DNA of 64,000 nucleotides, taken from positions 62,001 through 126,000 of the forward strand of contig NC_019779.1 of NCBI RefSeq assembly GCF_000317635.1. Direction: 5' to 3'. Below the pieces are notes generated by a model. That model searched no databases and was not told the DNA's origin. It saw only the letters and a program-made list of their open reading frames with translations. Positions within the stretch are counted from its first letter, which is position 1; each line of letters begins with the position of its first letter. The DNA comes from Halothece sp. PCC 7418 (GTDB lineage: Bacteria; Cyanobacteriota; Cyanobacteriia; Cyanobacteriales; Rubidibacteraceae). Below, piece by piece: positions 56,213-64,000 of the stretch. A program made the position numbers and the translations under genes.

Positions 56213-57727
56213 TTAAACGGTACTGGGTTGTTGAGCAATATTCTTTTCCATTTGTTTGAACTTCTCGAAAAGATGATCGCCCCAATACGCAACATCATAT
56301 TCATTAACCGTCTTATACATTTTCTCCATCCGTTGTTCCTGTTCGGCTTGAGGCATATCTAACGCCTGATCAATTGCATCATCCATCCGATCCATGGAAT
56401 AAGGATTGGTTAAAATGGCTTCTGGTAATTCGACCGCAGCCCCAACAAACTCAGAGAGAATTAAATTTCCGCCTTTTCCTTCTCTAGCGACCACATATTC
56501 TTTTGCGACAAGATTCAGTCCATCTCGGAGGGGAGTTGTCCAACAGACATCGGCAGCCCGATAATAGCACATTAAATCATCAAAGGGAATCGGCTGCGTA
56601 AAGAGCATAATCGGAATCCACTCAAATGTTGCAAAGCGTCCATTAATTTCACCCACTAACTGTTCAATTAAGTTTTGGGCTTCTTCATAAACCCGCATTC
56701 CACTCGCTGGCGAGACACAAGTAACCATCAGATTCACTTTTTCTCGTAACTCAGGACGACGTTCTAACAGGCGACCATAGGCTTCTAACAATTCTCGCAC
56801 GCCTTTCACATAATCCACCCGTCCCGCAGATACGATCAGTTTACGTCCTTGGAGACGTTTTAAGATTTCTTGATAACGGTCTTCCGTTTCGGGTTTATGT
56901 AAAGTATTGAGAATATGTTGCGGGTTGGTTCCCACAGGGAACGCATCCACATTCACGATCCGATCGCGCCACCGCAGTTGAGTCGTCATTTCCGGTTCAG
57001 CTAAAGCCGTTCCCACTGGAGTCAGATGTTGGGGAACCGGACTAGTGTGTACCACTTCCACAGATCGCAAACTCCGCGCCACATTCACAAAGTTTTCGGA
57101 ATAGCGAGGAATATGGAAACCGACAATATTACAGCAAAGAAGGCTGTCAATAATCTCTTCTCGCCAAGGAAGAATATTAAACACATCCACCGAAGGAAAA
57201 GGAGTATGGTGGAAGAATGCAATTTTCGCATTCGGCTTAATCTGACGGATATAATGGGGGACAAGCCACAAGTTATAATCATGTACCCAAATTAACGCAT
57301 CATCCGCAGCCTCCTCGCAAGCTGCTTCTGCAAATAAACGATTCACTTCATGAAAGTTTTTCCAATCTGAACTTTCGTAGGTGAAATGATACGGAAAAGA
57401 GTGTAAAATTGGCCAAAAGGCTTCTTTAGAAGTGATGTGATAGAAGTCTTTAACTTGGTCGGGAGTTAAAGCAATTCGGCGCACATTGTAGTTCCCGCCA
57501 TCTTCAATTTCCTCTACGGGAATCCGTGCTTTAAACTCAGCATTATCTTTAGATTTGACTTCTTTCCAAGCGACCCAAGTCCCTTGATTAACATTAGAAA
57601 AGAATCCCTTTAAAGTGGGAACAATCCCGTTTGGACTCTTTTTGGCTTTGTAATGAATAACGCCATCGTCATCCATCACTTCATCATAAGGTTGACGATG
57701 ATAGAGAATTACTAAAGAAGATTTCAT
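56213..57727 (-). CDS. ggpS: Glucosylglycerol-phosphate synthase
   Basis: GgpS joins ADP-glucose and glycerol-3-phosphate to form glucosylglycerol-phosphate, precursor of the main osmolyte of moderately salt-tolerant cyanobacteria. ATG 57727 (MKSSLVILYHRQPYDEV) is chosen; the ATG 15 bases upstream overlaps the GGAGGTAA ribosome site. The 504-residue GT20 protein has HDYNLWLVPHYIRQIKPNAK (about 150-170), FFHHTPFPSVDVF, GRVDYVKGVRELLEAYG (phosphate-binding Arg/Lys), and the donor-site segment TPLRDGLNLVAKEYV. Length and motifs match GgpS rather than trehalose-6-phosphate synthase. The glucosylglycerol-phosphate phosphatase gene is not adjacent. Confidence 0.95.
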   Translation of the reverse strand: MKSSLVILYHRQPYDEVMDDDGVIHYKAKKSPNGIVPTLKGFFSNVNQGTWVAWKEVKSKDNAEFKARIPVEEIEDGGNYNVRRIALTPDQVKDFYHITSKEAFWPILHSFPYHFTYESSDWKNFHEVNRLFAEAACEEAADDALIWVHDYNLWLVPHYIRQIKPNAKIAFFHHTPFPSVDVFNILPWREEIIDSLLCCNIVGFHIPRYSENFVNVARSLRSVEVVHTSPVPQHLTPVGTALAEPEMTTQLRWRDRIVNVDAFPVGTNPQHILNTLHKPETEDRYQEILKRLQGRKLIVSAGRVDYVKGVRELLEAYGRLLERRPELREKVNLMVTCVSPASGMRVYEEAQNLIEQLVGEINGRFATFEWIPIMLFTQPIPFDDLMCYYRAADVCWTTPLRDGLNLVAKEYVVAREGKGGNLILSEFVGAAVELPEAILTNPYSMDRMDDAIDQALDMPQAEQEQRMEKMYKTVNEYDVAYWGDHLFEKFKQMEKNIAQQPSTV

Positions 57728-58048
57728 TAGGTTACCTCCCACTTACAGCTTCAATTTATATATCTTTGTATTGGCTTCCCTTCTGATCTAGATTGAGATC
57801 AAAAAGGTAAAGATTAAAATAAACCATAACATAGACTTCGCCTTTCTTCACCGACCCAGAGATAGAACATGAACTAGATTAAAAACTAGATAAAATCGAT
57901 TCCACTCTCCCACCAATTGCGATACAAACTGACATTAAGCTCTTGATCAGCTTAAAGATTGTCTGATCTGTCGAGAGGACGACTAAACTTTGTATCATGA
58001 AGAAAGAAGATTAAATCCTTACTATTCCAGACAATTGTCTCTTACTGT
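57728..58048. promoter_or_regulatory. Divergent promoter region of ggpS
   Basis: This 320-bp AT-rich region carries the promoters of ggpS (minus) and the RMD1-family gene (plus). ggpS is salt-induced in other cyanobacteria. I see no small ORF of the ggpR type and no defined operator that I can name. Confidence 0.4.
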
Positions 58049-58870
58049 ATGCAAACCCTAGCATTCCCGACAGAAAAAACAGATACAATTAAAACTCAGG
58101 CTCTATTTATTGGTGAAGCCATTGACTGTCGTTCTCTCGAAAAAGATTATGATTGTATTGCTACGTTACCTTTTGTGGTTAAAGTCGGCGCAGCAGGAGT
58201 TGCTGTGCTGTTTCCTTATGGCGTTGTGGTTTTATTTGGTTTAAGTCAAGCAGAAGAAACAGATTTCCTAAAAAAATTAACCGCCTATGTGAGTGAACCG
58301 TTTCCCAATCCAGAGATGGAAAGTGTCGAAATAAAACTGAATCCCGAAAAAAGTGAGCGGGTTAAAAATGGCGTTCTTTGCTTGAAACAATATAGCGTTG
58401 AACATTTACAAATTGTTGCTGATGTGTTAGGAAAAACAGTTGTTTTAGCCCATTATGAAACCAAACTTGCATCTGTTTTTGACCAAGTGGAACCGTTTAC
58501 TGCAAGTTTACAAAAAAATTATGAATTGACGCGCCCAGGGAAAGAATTACTCCATGAACTTGGCAGTACGTTTCTCTTTCAATATAAAATGGTAGCACGA
58601 GTTGAAATTATTGATAAGCCTGAACTGTTATGGGAATTTCCAGAGTTAGAAAATCTTTATTTACGTCTGGAAGATGAGTATGAAATCAGGGAACGTCATC
58701 AAGCCTTGGAACGAAAACTAGATTTAATTTATCGCACGTCTCAAACAGTTCTCGAATTGATGGAACATCGCACGAGCTTAAGAGTAGAATGGTATATTGT
58801 TATTCTCATTGTGGTGGAAATTGTGTTATCGGTTTATGAACTTTTCATTCGCGATTTATTACTACGCTAG
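58049..58870 (+). CDS. RMD1/DUF155-family membrane-anchored protein
   Basis: A 273-residue protein with the DUF155 (Rmd1/YagE) core: ALFIGEAIDCRSLEKDYD at the N-terminus, GVAVLFPYGVVVLFGLSQ (residues about 50-68), SVEHLQIVADVLGKTVVLAH and LELMEHRTSLRVEWYIVILI near the end, which leads into a single C-terminal transmembrane helix (about 245-265). Yeast and animal relatives (RMD1, RMND1) are linked to mitochondrial translation; the bacterial role is not known. The gene is divergent from ggpS. Confidence 0.85.
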   Translation: MQTLAFPTEKTDTIKTQALFIGEAIDCRSLEKDYDCIATLPFVVKVGAAGVAVLFPYGVVVLFGLSQAEETDFLKKLTAYVSEPFPNPEMESVEIKLNPEKSERVKNGVLCLKQYSVEHLQIVADVLGKTVVLAHYETKLASVFDQVEPFTASLQKNYELTRPGKELLHELGSTFLFQYKMVARVEIIDKPELLWEFPELENLYLRLEDEYEIRERHQALERKLDLIYRTSQTVLELMEHRTSLRVEWYIVILIVVEIVLSVYELFIRDLLLR

Positions 58871-58982
58871 TTTAATAATAACTTTTTTAGAGTAATTCCA
58901 GAGTTTGCAAATAATTCTACAGATAGCAATGATAAATTAGTCCTGACAGCTATCTGTAGTTACTCTTTGAGGATAGTTAACC

Positions 58983-59630
58983 ATGAAAAGTAATTTTAAT
59001 TTAGATAATGACACTTTAGAAAAGCTAATTGTAGAAGTCGATCGCGCCGCCCAAAACCAAGAAAATAAACTTGATCGCGCGGAAGTAGAAACCATTCTCA
59101 AAGAGTTAAATCTTCCTCCAGAATTGCTTGATGAAGCAATGGAACAAGTCCGAAGACGGGAAGCATTACAAAAGCAACAAAAACGGAATATTAAAATCGG
59201 AATGGGTGTCGCTGTTTTACTACTAGGAATCATTGCGACGGTCGCCTTTAGAAGTTTTAATCAACAGCAAGCCTTAGCTAAAATTGAAACCGTGCGCGAT
59301 CGAATTACTTTACAGCAAGATCAAGGGGAAAATCTCGATCGAATCTCTCCTAAAAACAATCCCTTAGTTTACTATCGAGTCACCCTCAAGAATGCGCCTA
59401 CGGGTCAAAAATTGGCTCTAAAATGTGATTGGATTAATCCTGATGGGGAAATTGTCCACCAAAACAATTATCGCACGAATCAAGTCATTGATAAACCGAT
59501 TTGGGAGACTTATTGTAAAAAACAATTTGGTTCAGCTTCTCTAGCAGGAGAATGGGAGGTTAAAATGCGTTTAGGGAACGATCGCGCAATTGCCAATGAA
59601 ACATTTACAGTGGGAGTTAATGATAGGTAG
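58983..59630 (+). CDS. Membrane-anchored protein with DUF3859-like domain
   Basis: A 215-residue protein: a helical cytoplasmic N-terminus (1-70, LEKLIVEVDRAAQNQENKLD), one transmembrane helix (about 74-92, IKIGMGVAVLLLGIIATVAF), a linker, and a beta-rich external domain (about 115-215: YYRVTLKNAPTGQKLALKCD, PIWETYCKKQFGSASLAGEW) of the DUF3859 type. Function unknown. The ATG has TTGAGGATAG upstream. The stop is 2 bases before the ATG of the asparagine-synthetase-like gene, so they are probably cotranscribed. Confidence 0.7.
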   Translation: MKSNFNLDNDTLEKLIVEVDRAAQNQENKLDRAEVETILKELNLPPELLDEAMEQVRRREALQKQQKRNIKIGMGVAVLLLGIIATVAFRSFNQQQALAKIETVRDRITLQQDQGENLDRISPKNNPLVYYRVTLKNAPTGQKLALKCDWINPDGEIVHQNNYRTNQVIDKPIWETYCKKQFGSASLAGEWEVKMRLGNDRAIANETFTVGVNDR

Positions 59631-59632
59631 AA

Positions 59633-61459
59633 ATGAATCTATCTCAATTTTTTGTGGGATACTGGGGTCAAGATGACCCAGAAAAACTCGCTTTAAAGTT
59701 ACAGCAACTTATACAGTTTTCAAAGATTTCTTCTAACTCTAATTCTTTAGAATCCCCCCTAACCCCCCGAAGATCGGGGGGAATCGGAGATAGAAATTTA
59801 GCGTCAACTATTCAAAATAGTGAATCCTTTAGAAAAGGGGGAAATAAGGTTTTAAGGAAAGGAAAGGTGAATCAATTTGATTGGGGAGTAATTGGTTGTA
59901 ATTGTTTAGAAGAAAAATCGATCGCATCGTTATCGGTGGGAGGTTTTATCAACAATGCTGATGTCTGGGTTAACCTAGAAGAAAACACACTTATTTTAGG
60001 ACGAGATTCTTTTGGACGTAATCCTTTATACTGGTTAAAACAGGAACAAGTAATTTGGTTTTCTTCACATCTTCAACTGTTGCTTCCTCTGCTTAAAAAT
60101 CCTGTGATTAGTGTTGAAGCATTGTATGGTTATTGCTGTTTTTCTTATGTTCCCACACCGCAGACTCCTGTTAAAGAGATTTATGCTGTTGAAGCGGGAA
60201 AAGAAATCGTTTTTTCTGGAAACAGTGAGACAATACAGGAGAGAGAATTATACTCTTTTCAATCCGCTATAGAAACGATATTAGATGAAGATCAAGCTAT
60301 CTCTCAACTAGAAACACACTTAAAAGATGCACTACAAAGACAAATTTCTGATCTTAAAAACGAAACCGTTGGCGTTTGTCTATCTGGTGGTTTAGACTCT
60401 TCTCTCATTGCTGCTTTATTAGTAAAAGCAGGATTAAATGTTCGCGCTTATACCCTTGATTTTCCTGATGTTACCTTTTCCGAAACTCCTTATGCAGAAA
60501 CAGTCGCCAATTATTTAGACATTCCCTTAATCAAAATTCCGATAACAGCGAAGACGGTTAAAAAAGCAATTCCAGACACAGTAAAAGCGTTAGATATTCC
60601 GTTCGGGGATAGTGTCACTGTTCCCTTTTATTTACTTTATCAGAGAGCGAAAAAAGATGTTTCTGTTTTATTTAATGGGGAAAATGGCGATCAACTCTTC
60701 GCAGGTTGGACAAATAAACCCATTCTCACCGCAACCGTTTATCAATCACATCACCCTAACTCTAATTTTACCACTGATTATTTACGAACCTTTCATCGTC
60801 TTTATGGCTATGAAAAGCAAGTCTTCTCTAAACGGTTTCAAGAACAAATTAACCTCATTCAACCGCATTCCTGGTTACAAGATGCCCTTAATGAAGACTA
60901 TACCACAGGAATCTTTGATCGCTTTCGTCGTGCGTCTTTAATGTTAAAAGGGGCGCAAAATATTCAACCTCGCGCTAGTAATTTAGCGTTATCTCAAGGG
61001 CTAAAATTACGTTCTCCTTTTTGTGACTTAGACTTAACTGAATGGACATTTCGCCTGTCTGGTGACTTAATGTTAAAACAAACTTGCGAGAAATATATCC
61101 TCAAACGAGTTGCGGAAAATTGGCTACCATCAGACATTGTTTGGCGAGAAAAACGAGGAATGGGTGTTCCTTTAACCCAGTGGTTTTTAGAGGATTTATG
61201 GTCAGAAGTGAGACAATATTTATCAGCGCAAGTTTTACGTCAAGAGGGATGTTTTGATTCTGACTTAACCTTAAAAATTATACAGGGAAAACTCGGCGGA
61301 ATAAGTTGGGGTCGTCGTGTGGGAGAAGTGTTATGGTTATTATTAATTTGGGAAATGTGGCGCGATCGCGTTTTAGGAGAAAAAAGAAACCGTTATAGTT
61401 GGTTTAATCTCTTATGGTTTCCTCCCCAATGGTTAAGACGAATCGATCGAGAAGATTAG
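59633..61459 (+). CDS. Asparagine-synthetase-like protein without the glutaminase cysteine
   Basis: A 608-residue protein with the two-domain layout of AsnB. The C-terminal ATP-PPase domain is complete: CLSGGLDSSLIAALL (PP-loop, about 248-262), FNGENGDQLFAGW, LKLRSPFCDLDLTEW and EKRGMGVPLTQWF. The N-terminal glutamine-hydrolysing domain is degraded in function: the second residue is Asn instead of the nucleophilic Cys (MNLSQFFVGYWGQ), although LGRDSFGRNPLYW remains. Ammonia or another amine may be used, as in beta-lactam synthetase-like enzymes. Residues about 40-53 (ESPLTPRRSGGIG) are encoded by an inserted palindromic repeat. The product is not predictable. Confidence 0.85.
   Translation: MNLSQFFVGYWGQDDPEKLALKLQQLIQFSKISSNSNSLESPLTPRRSGGIGDRNLASTIQNSESFRKGGNKVLRKGKVNQFDWGVIGCNCLEEKSIASLSVGGFINNADVWVNLEENTLILGRDSFGRNPLYWLKQEQVIWFSSHLQLLLPLLKNPVISVEALYGYCCFSYVPTPQTPVKEIYAVEAGKEIVFSGNSETIQERELYSFQSAIETILDEDQAISQLETHLKDALQRQISDLKNETVGVCLSGGLDSSLIAALLVKAGLNVRAYTLDFPDVTFSETPYAETVANYLDIPLIKIPITAKTVKKAIPDTVKALDIPFGDSVTVPFYLLYQRAKKDVSVLFNGENGDQLFAGWTNKPILTATVYQSHHPNSNFTTDYLRTFHRLYGYEKQVFSKRFQEQINLIQPHSWLQDALNEDYTTGIFDRFRRASLMLKGAQNIQPRASNLALSQGLKLRSPFCDLDLTEWTFRLSGDLMLKQTCEKYILKRVAENWLPSDIVWREKRGMGVPLTQWFLEDLWSEVRQYLSAQVLRQEGCFDSDLTLKIIQGKLGGISWGRRVGEVLWLLLIWEMWRDRVLGEKRNRYSWFNLLWFPPQWLRRIDRED
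59751..59786. repeat. Palindromic repeat inserted in frame in a coding sequence
   Basis: CCCCCC (59763-59768) and GGGGGG (59776-59781) flank a 7-base loop inside the sequence GAATCCCCCCTAACCCCCCG, the same family as the intergenic palindromes at 23785, 27580 and 56050. The frame stays open and adds about 12 residues. A second piece, TTTAGAAAAGGGGGAAAT at 59827, looks like a related half-element. Confidence 0.75.
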
Positions 61460-61460
61460 A

Positions 61461-61763
61461 TTAACAATTGCGAGTCATTGCTATAATTTCCTTGACACTT
61501 TCTGTCAAACGATACCTTTTAATTACTGCGATATCGGGAACGGGTGAGTAAGGAGGAATAATACAACGTAATTCTTGTATGGCTTCTAATTGTTCTGTAT
61601 GACGATTAATATAGTTAACTAAGTTGCGTTGTAACCGTGAATGAAATAAAGTTTTCTTCGGTTTTTGGATCGAGTTTCCACTAATAAATTCCCAAGCGGG
61701 AGAGGTTTCAATATTAGATTGAGACAAGAATTTTGTTAGAGAGTCTGTTGTTAAATTATTCAT
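61461..61763 (-). pseudogene. Truncated Uma2/DUF820-family nuclease-like gene
   Basis: The 100-codon frame starts like Uma2 proteins: SPAWEFISGNSIQKPKKTLF and HSRLQRNLVNYIN, then ELRCIIPPYSPVPDIAVIKR with the conserved VPDI aspartate of the PD-(D/E)XK core. Uma2 proteins normally have about 185-200 residues; here about 90 residues containing the second acidic residue and Gln/Lys are gone and only a tail like LTESVKEIIAM remains. An in-frame internal deletion explains this. The start region is normal, so a short product may still be made. It converges with the asparagine-synthetase-like gene. Confidence 0.65.
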
Positions 61764-61900
61764 AACCTTCCCAGATCAATTACTGTATGTGTTAAACGCT
61801 GTTCTTTCCTCTATCGTAACAATTTCCCATTCAAAAAAAACTTTGTATCCTTTGTGTTTTTGTGGTTCAATCAAGAATAAATAGAAAAGATTAAAAAGCG

Positions 61901-63094
61901 GTGATAGTTATGCTTCCATATTCTTTTGCTGTCGCTAAAAACTTACTGTTAACCTACGGTTCTCCTTTATATGTTTATCAGCGCGATCGATTACAAGATA
62001 CAATCACTCAGATAACTCATTCGATTCCTTATCCTAAAACTAGGTTTCAATTCGCTAGTGTCACCAATGGAAATATTAATCTTTTAAGAATATTTAGAGA
62101 TAATGATTGGGGGTTACACGCCAACACGCCTGGAGATATTTATTTAGGCTTAAAAGCTGGGTTTTCTCCCGAGAAAATCGTGTATAGTGGAAGCAACCTC
62201 GATCGCGCAGAAATAGAACAAGTTTTACAGTGGGGAGTTACAACCTTAAATCTAGATAGTCTTTCCCAATTAGAATTATTTTGTGAAGTTTATCAAGAGT
62301 TATCAACTGACATTTCTCCAACACGTTTAGGACTACGTTTAAACTTACCTGAAATTACTGGCGATAGTCGCATCGGTGTCCAACCGAAAAACTTCCCGAA
62401 AGCCCTTGAAATTGTCCACAGAAACGGCTTAAAACTAGAAGGGATTCATTTTTATCGCGGAACAGGAACAAACGCCACAGAAGCCTTTACCGAGGTAATG
62501 GAGACGGTGATCGAGACGGGTCAATTATTACCTGATTGGTCTTATCTCGACTTCGGCGGTGGTTTTGGTTATCCTTATCGTCATGGGAAAACTGCGTTTG
62601 ATTGGGAGGCGTTTGGACAAGTATTAACTAACAAATTACAGAAGCATAATTGCAGCATTGATCTAATTATAGAACCAGGACGATCCGCGATCGCGCAATG
62701 TGGAACATTATTAACCACAATTGTCTCAGAAAAATGGCAAGATCATAAACAAATTTTAGGAGTTGATACCACCGTCGCCAATTTATCTGTTCCCTCAGTT
62801 CATGGGGGATATAGAGAAATTATTTCTTGGAATAACAATCAAGAAACTTATCTCACCGATGTTTGTGGAAACACAACTTATTCTCGCGACTATTTAGGAA
62901 GAAACTGTCAGCTTCCTGCGTTAAAAAGAGGAGACATTTTAGGAATTTTAGATGTGGGTGCGTATGGTTATGCGATGTCTTCTCATTTTTTACATCAACC
63001 ACGACCCGCAGAAGTTTTATTAGAAGAAAATCATCACCGTCTGATTCGTCATCGAGAAGATTATAGCGTTTTGTTAGAAAAACAAATAACTTAA
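61901..63094 (+). CDS. Type III PLP decarboxylase homologue without the expected PLP lysine
   Basis: A 397-residue protein of the DAP/ornithine/arginine decarboxylase fold (alanine-racemase-type barrel plus C-terminal beta domain). Matching features: GIHFYRGTGTN (about 182-192), the glycine loop YLDFGGGFGYPYRHG (about 215-229), the phosphate-binding EPGRSAIAQCG, and the C-terminal CGNTTYSRDYL and GDILGILDVGAYGYAMSSHF. However, the strand that normally carries the Schiff-base lysine (YAxKAN) reads FQFASVTNGN (about 48-57), with no lysine. Either the enzyme does not use PLP in the usual way or it is a pseudoenzyme. The start is a GTG or ATG at 61901/61910. Clearly related to LysA but not confidently LysA. 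Confidence 0.8.
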   Translation: MIVMLPYSFAVAKNLLLTYGSPLYVYQRDRLQDTITQITHSIPYPKTRFQFASVTNGNINLLRIFRDNDWGLHANTPGDIYLGLKAGFSPEKIVYSGSNLDRAEIEQVLQWGVTTLNLDSLSQLELFCEVYQELSTDISPTRLGLRLNLPEITGDSRIGVQPKNFPKALEIVHRNGLKLEGIHFYRGTGTNATEAFTEVMETVIETGQLLPDWSYLDFGGGFGYPYRHGKTAFDWEAFGQVLTNKLQKHNCSIDLIIEPGRSAIAQCGTLLTTIVSEKWQDHKQILGVDTTVANLSVPSVHGGYREIISWNNNQETYLTDVCGNTTYSRDYLGRNCQLPALKRGDILGILDVGAYGYAMSSHFLHQPRPAEVLLEENHHRLIRHREDYSVLLEKQIT

Positions 63095-63150
63095 ATTCTT
63101 CTTAATGTTTTTGCATAATAATAGAAGATACTCCCCAGGAGGTTAGAATT

Positions 63151-64000
63151 ATGAAGTGTGTTCAATGTGGAACTGATAATAACCTACAAGATCGAACAGA
63201 AAACAATGGACGTTGTAAAAACTGTAATCATCCCTTTGCATTTGAACCTCAAAATGAGGAAATTAAACTGCGGTTTACTGATCCATTTTTTGCGAACGCA
63301 ATTAGACAACTGTCTAGCGATGATAGTCTTTATTTTACTCTGAAACAATTTCGCTACTTTTTAGATAAAAAGATCAAAAAACAAAAATCAAAATCAGCTT
63401 TTTTTATTACATATTTTTTGCAATTTGGTCAACAGGATTTTTTGGAATTATCTTAACCGTTCTCATTCAGAATTTAGGAATCAATATAAATAACACAAAT
63501 ATTTTTTTGATGGTCTTATTCGGTTATCATATATTGGTGATTGCTTCACTTTACCAAAACACTAAATCTTCAGAAAATACAATTTCACAAAGACGTAGCA
63601 ATGCTCACTTTTTACAAGCGATTGGAATTATTCTATTATTTGGATTCGGTGCTTACTTTTTATTGATCAATTTTTCTCCTATTTTGGTCTTAATTAGTGC
63701 TGTTTTTGGAGGATTATCTTTAATACTAGGAACAAAACAATTAAATCGTTGTCGCTTCCTTCCTCAGAATTTAATCATCTCCCAGAAAAAGTTGGAAAAC
63801 TGGATTACTCGCTGGGAAAGTGCTAACGGTAAAATTGAAAAACTTCTCACGCCATTGGAGAAAGAAAGCAATGAAGACGCAACAGAAACACCAAGAGAGT
63901 TAAATCCTGAGATTACTAATTATAGCTTCGATCGCGCCGTAATTTGCGATCGATCTGAAATCGCCCGTTTTCTCATTGCGAATAACTTTCACTTTGAAAA
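63151..64000 (+). pseudogene. Zinc-ribbon membrane protein, frameshifted, right end outside window
   Basis: ATG 63151 follows AGGAGG. The first frame encodes a C4 zinc ribbon (CVQCG...CKNC, residues 3-26) and a helical part to about residue 84, then goes out of phase and stops at 63456. From about 63400 another frame is open to the end of the window: two or three transmembrane helices (FAIWSTGFFGIILTVLIQNL, FLMVLFGYHILVIASLYQN, LQAIGIILLFGFGAYFLLIN), then a charged C-terminal region (WITRWESANGKIEKLLTPLE). The switch falls at a run of seven Ts (63398-63404), so slippage, mutation or sequencing error is likely. Function unknown. Confidence 0.7.

Noticed and set aside
56213-57727. Trehalose-6-phosphate synthase as an alternative for the GT20 gene
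   Set aside because: Sequence landmarks and length fit glucosylglycerol-phosphate synthase; no adjoining trehalose-phosphatase domain or gene.

Overview
The window looks like chromosomal DNA of a halotolerant, probably unicellular cyanobacterium. The evidence is the many GCGATCGC (HIP1) palindromes, the SbtA/SbtB bicarbonate-uptake pair, an RpaA circadian output regulator, a glucosylglycerol-phosphate synthase (compatible solute of salt-acclimated cyanobacteria), a CIA30/SDR protein of the HCF173 type, and heptanucleotide short tandem repeats. A Halothece/Dactylococcopsis/Euhalothece-like origin is an inference. I recognised no rRNA, tRNA or CRISPR array.

Layout. 0-2.3 kb: a SirB1-type gene (cut by the window edge) translationally coupled to recR, whose start codon appears to be ACG; then decayed CheR/histidine-kinase fragments and a small membrane protein. 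2.3-4.45 kb: the relic 3' end of a tnpB, a hairpin-rich leader, and sbtA-sbtB, with SbtB lacking its C-terminal R-loop. 4.45-13.45 kb: a tandem array of DUF2887/Rpn-like PD-(D/E)XK nuclease genes, with units of about 960 bp separated by constant 159-bp spacers. Two units are intact, three carry single-base frameshifts, one is split by an IS607-family element, and several are tail fragments. A DUF4258/DUF2283 toxin-antitoxin-like pair is embedded between two tail fragments. 13.5-22.6 kb: four minus-strand genes for acidic, RTX/Calx-beta/Ig-like surface or secreted proteins. 23-27.5 kb: a methyltransferase, murE, queF and a CIA30/SDR gene. 28.2-38.7 kb: a giant secreted esterase/5'-nucleotidase-like protein behind a possible Pho box and the ruins of an ExeM-like nuclease, then a second RTX protein.

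38.9-52.2 kb is mostly housekeeping: TerC, an EamA transporter, a TRAP solute-binding protein, a Tic62/Ycf39-like SDR, glyoxalase II, rpaA, an alpha/beta hydrolase, a glycerophosphodiesterase, a GT4 glycosyltransferase, an IS200/IS605-type tnpB element, an M16 protease and ilvC. 52.4-54.5 kb is an AT-rich, HIP1-free pair, a C5-cytosine methyltransferase and a probable cognate restriction enzyme, which looks transferred. 54.6-64 kb: a GT2 glycosyltransferase, a LEA-like small protein, ggpS, an RMD1/DUF155 protein, an asparagine-synthetase-like protein without the glutaminase cysteine, a truncated Uma2 protein, a type III PLP-decarboxylase homologue without the expected PLP lysine, and a frameshifted zinc-ribbon membrane protein cut by the right edge.

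Common themes are carbon uptake and circadian control, salt adaptation, phosphate scavenging by large secreted calcium-binding enzymes, and strong repeat-driven genome plasticity. The least ordinary structure is the Rpn-like nuclease array. It has a higher-order dimeric organisation, two alternative C-terminal tails and frameshifts that postdate the duplications, and it may be a self-amplifying locus.
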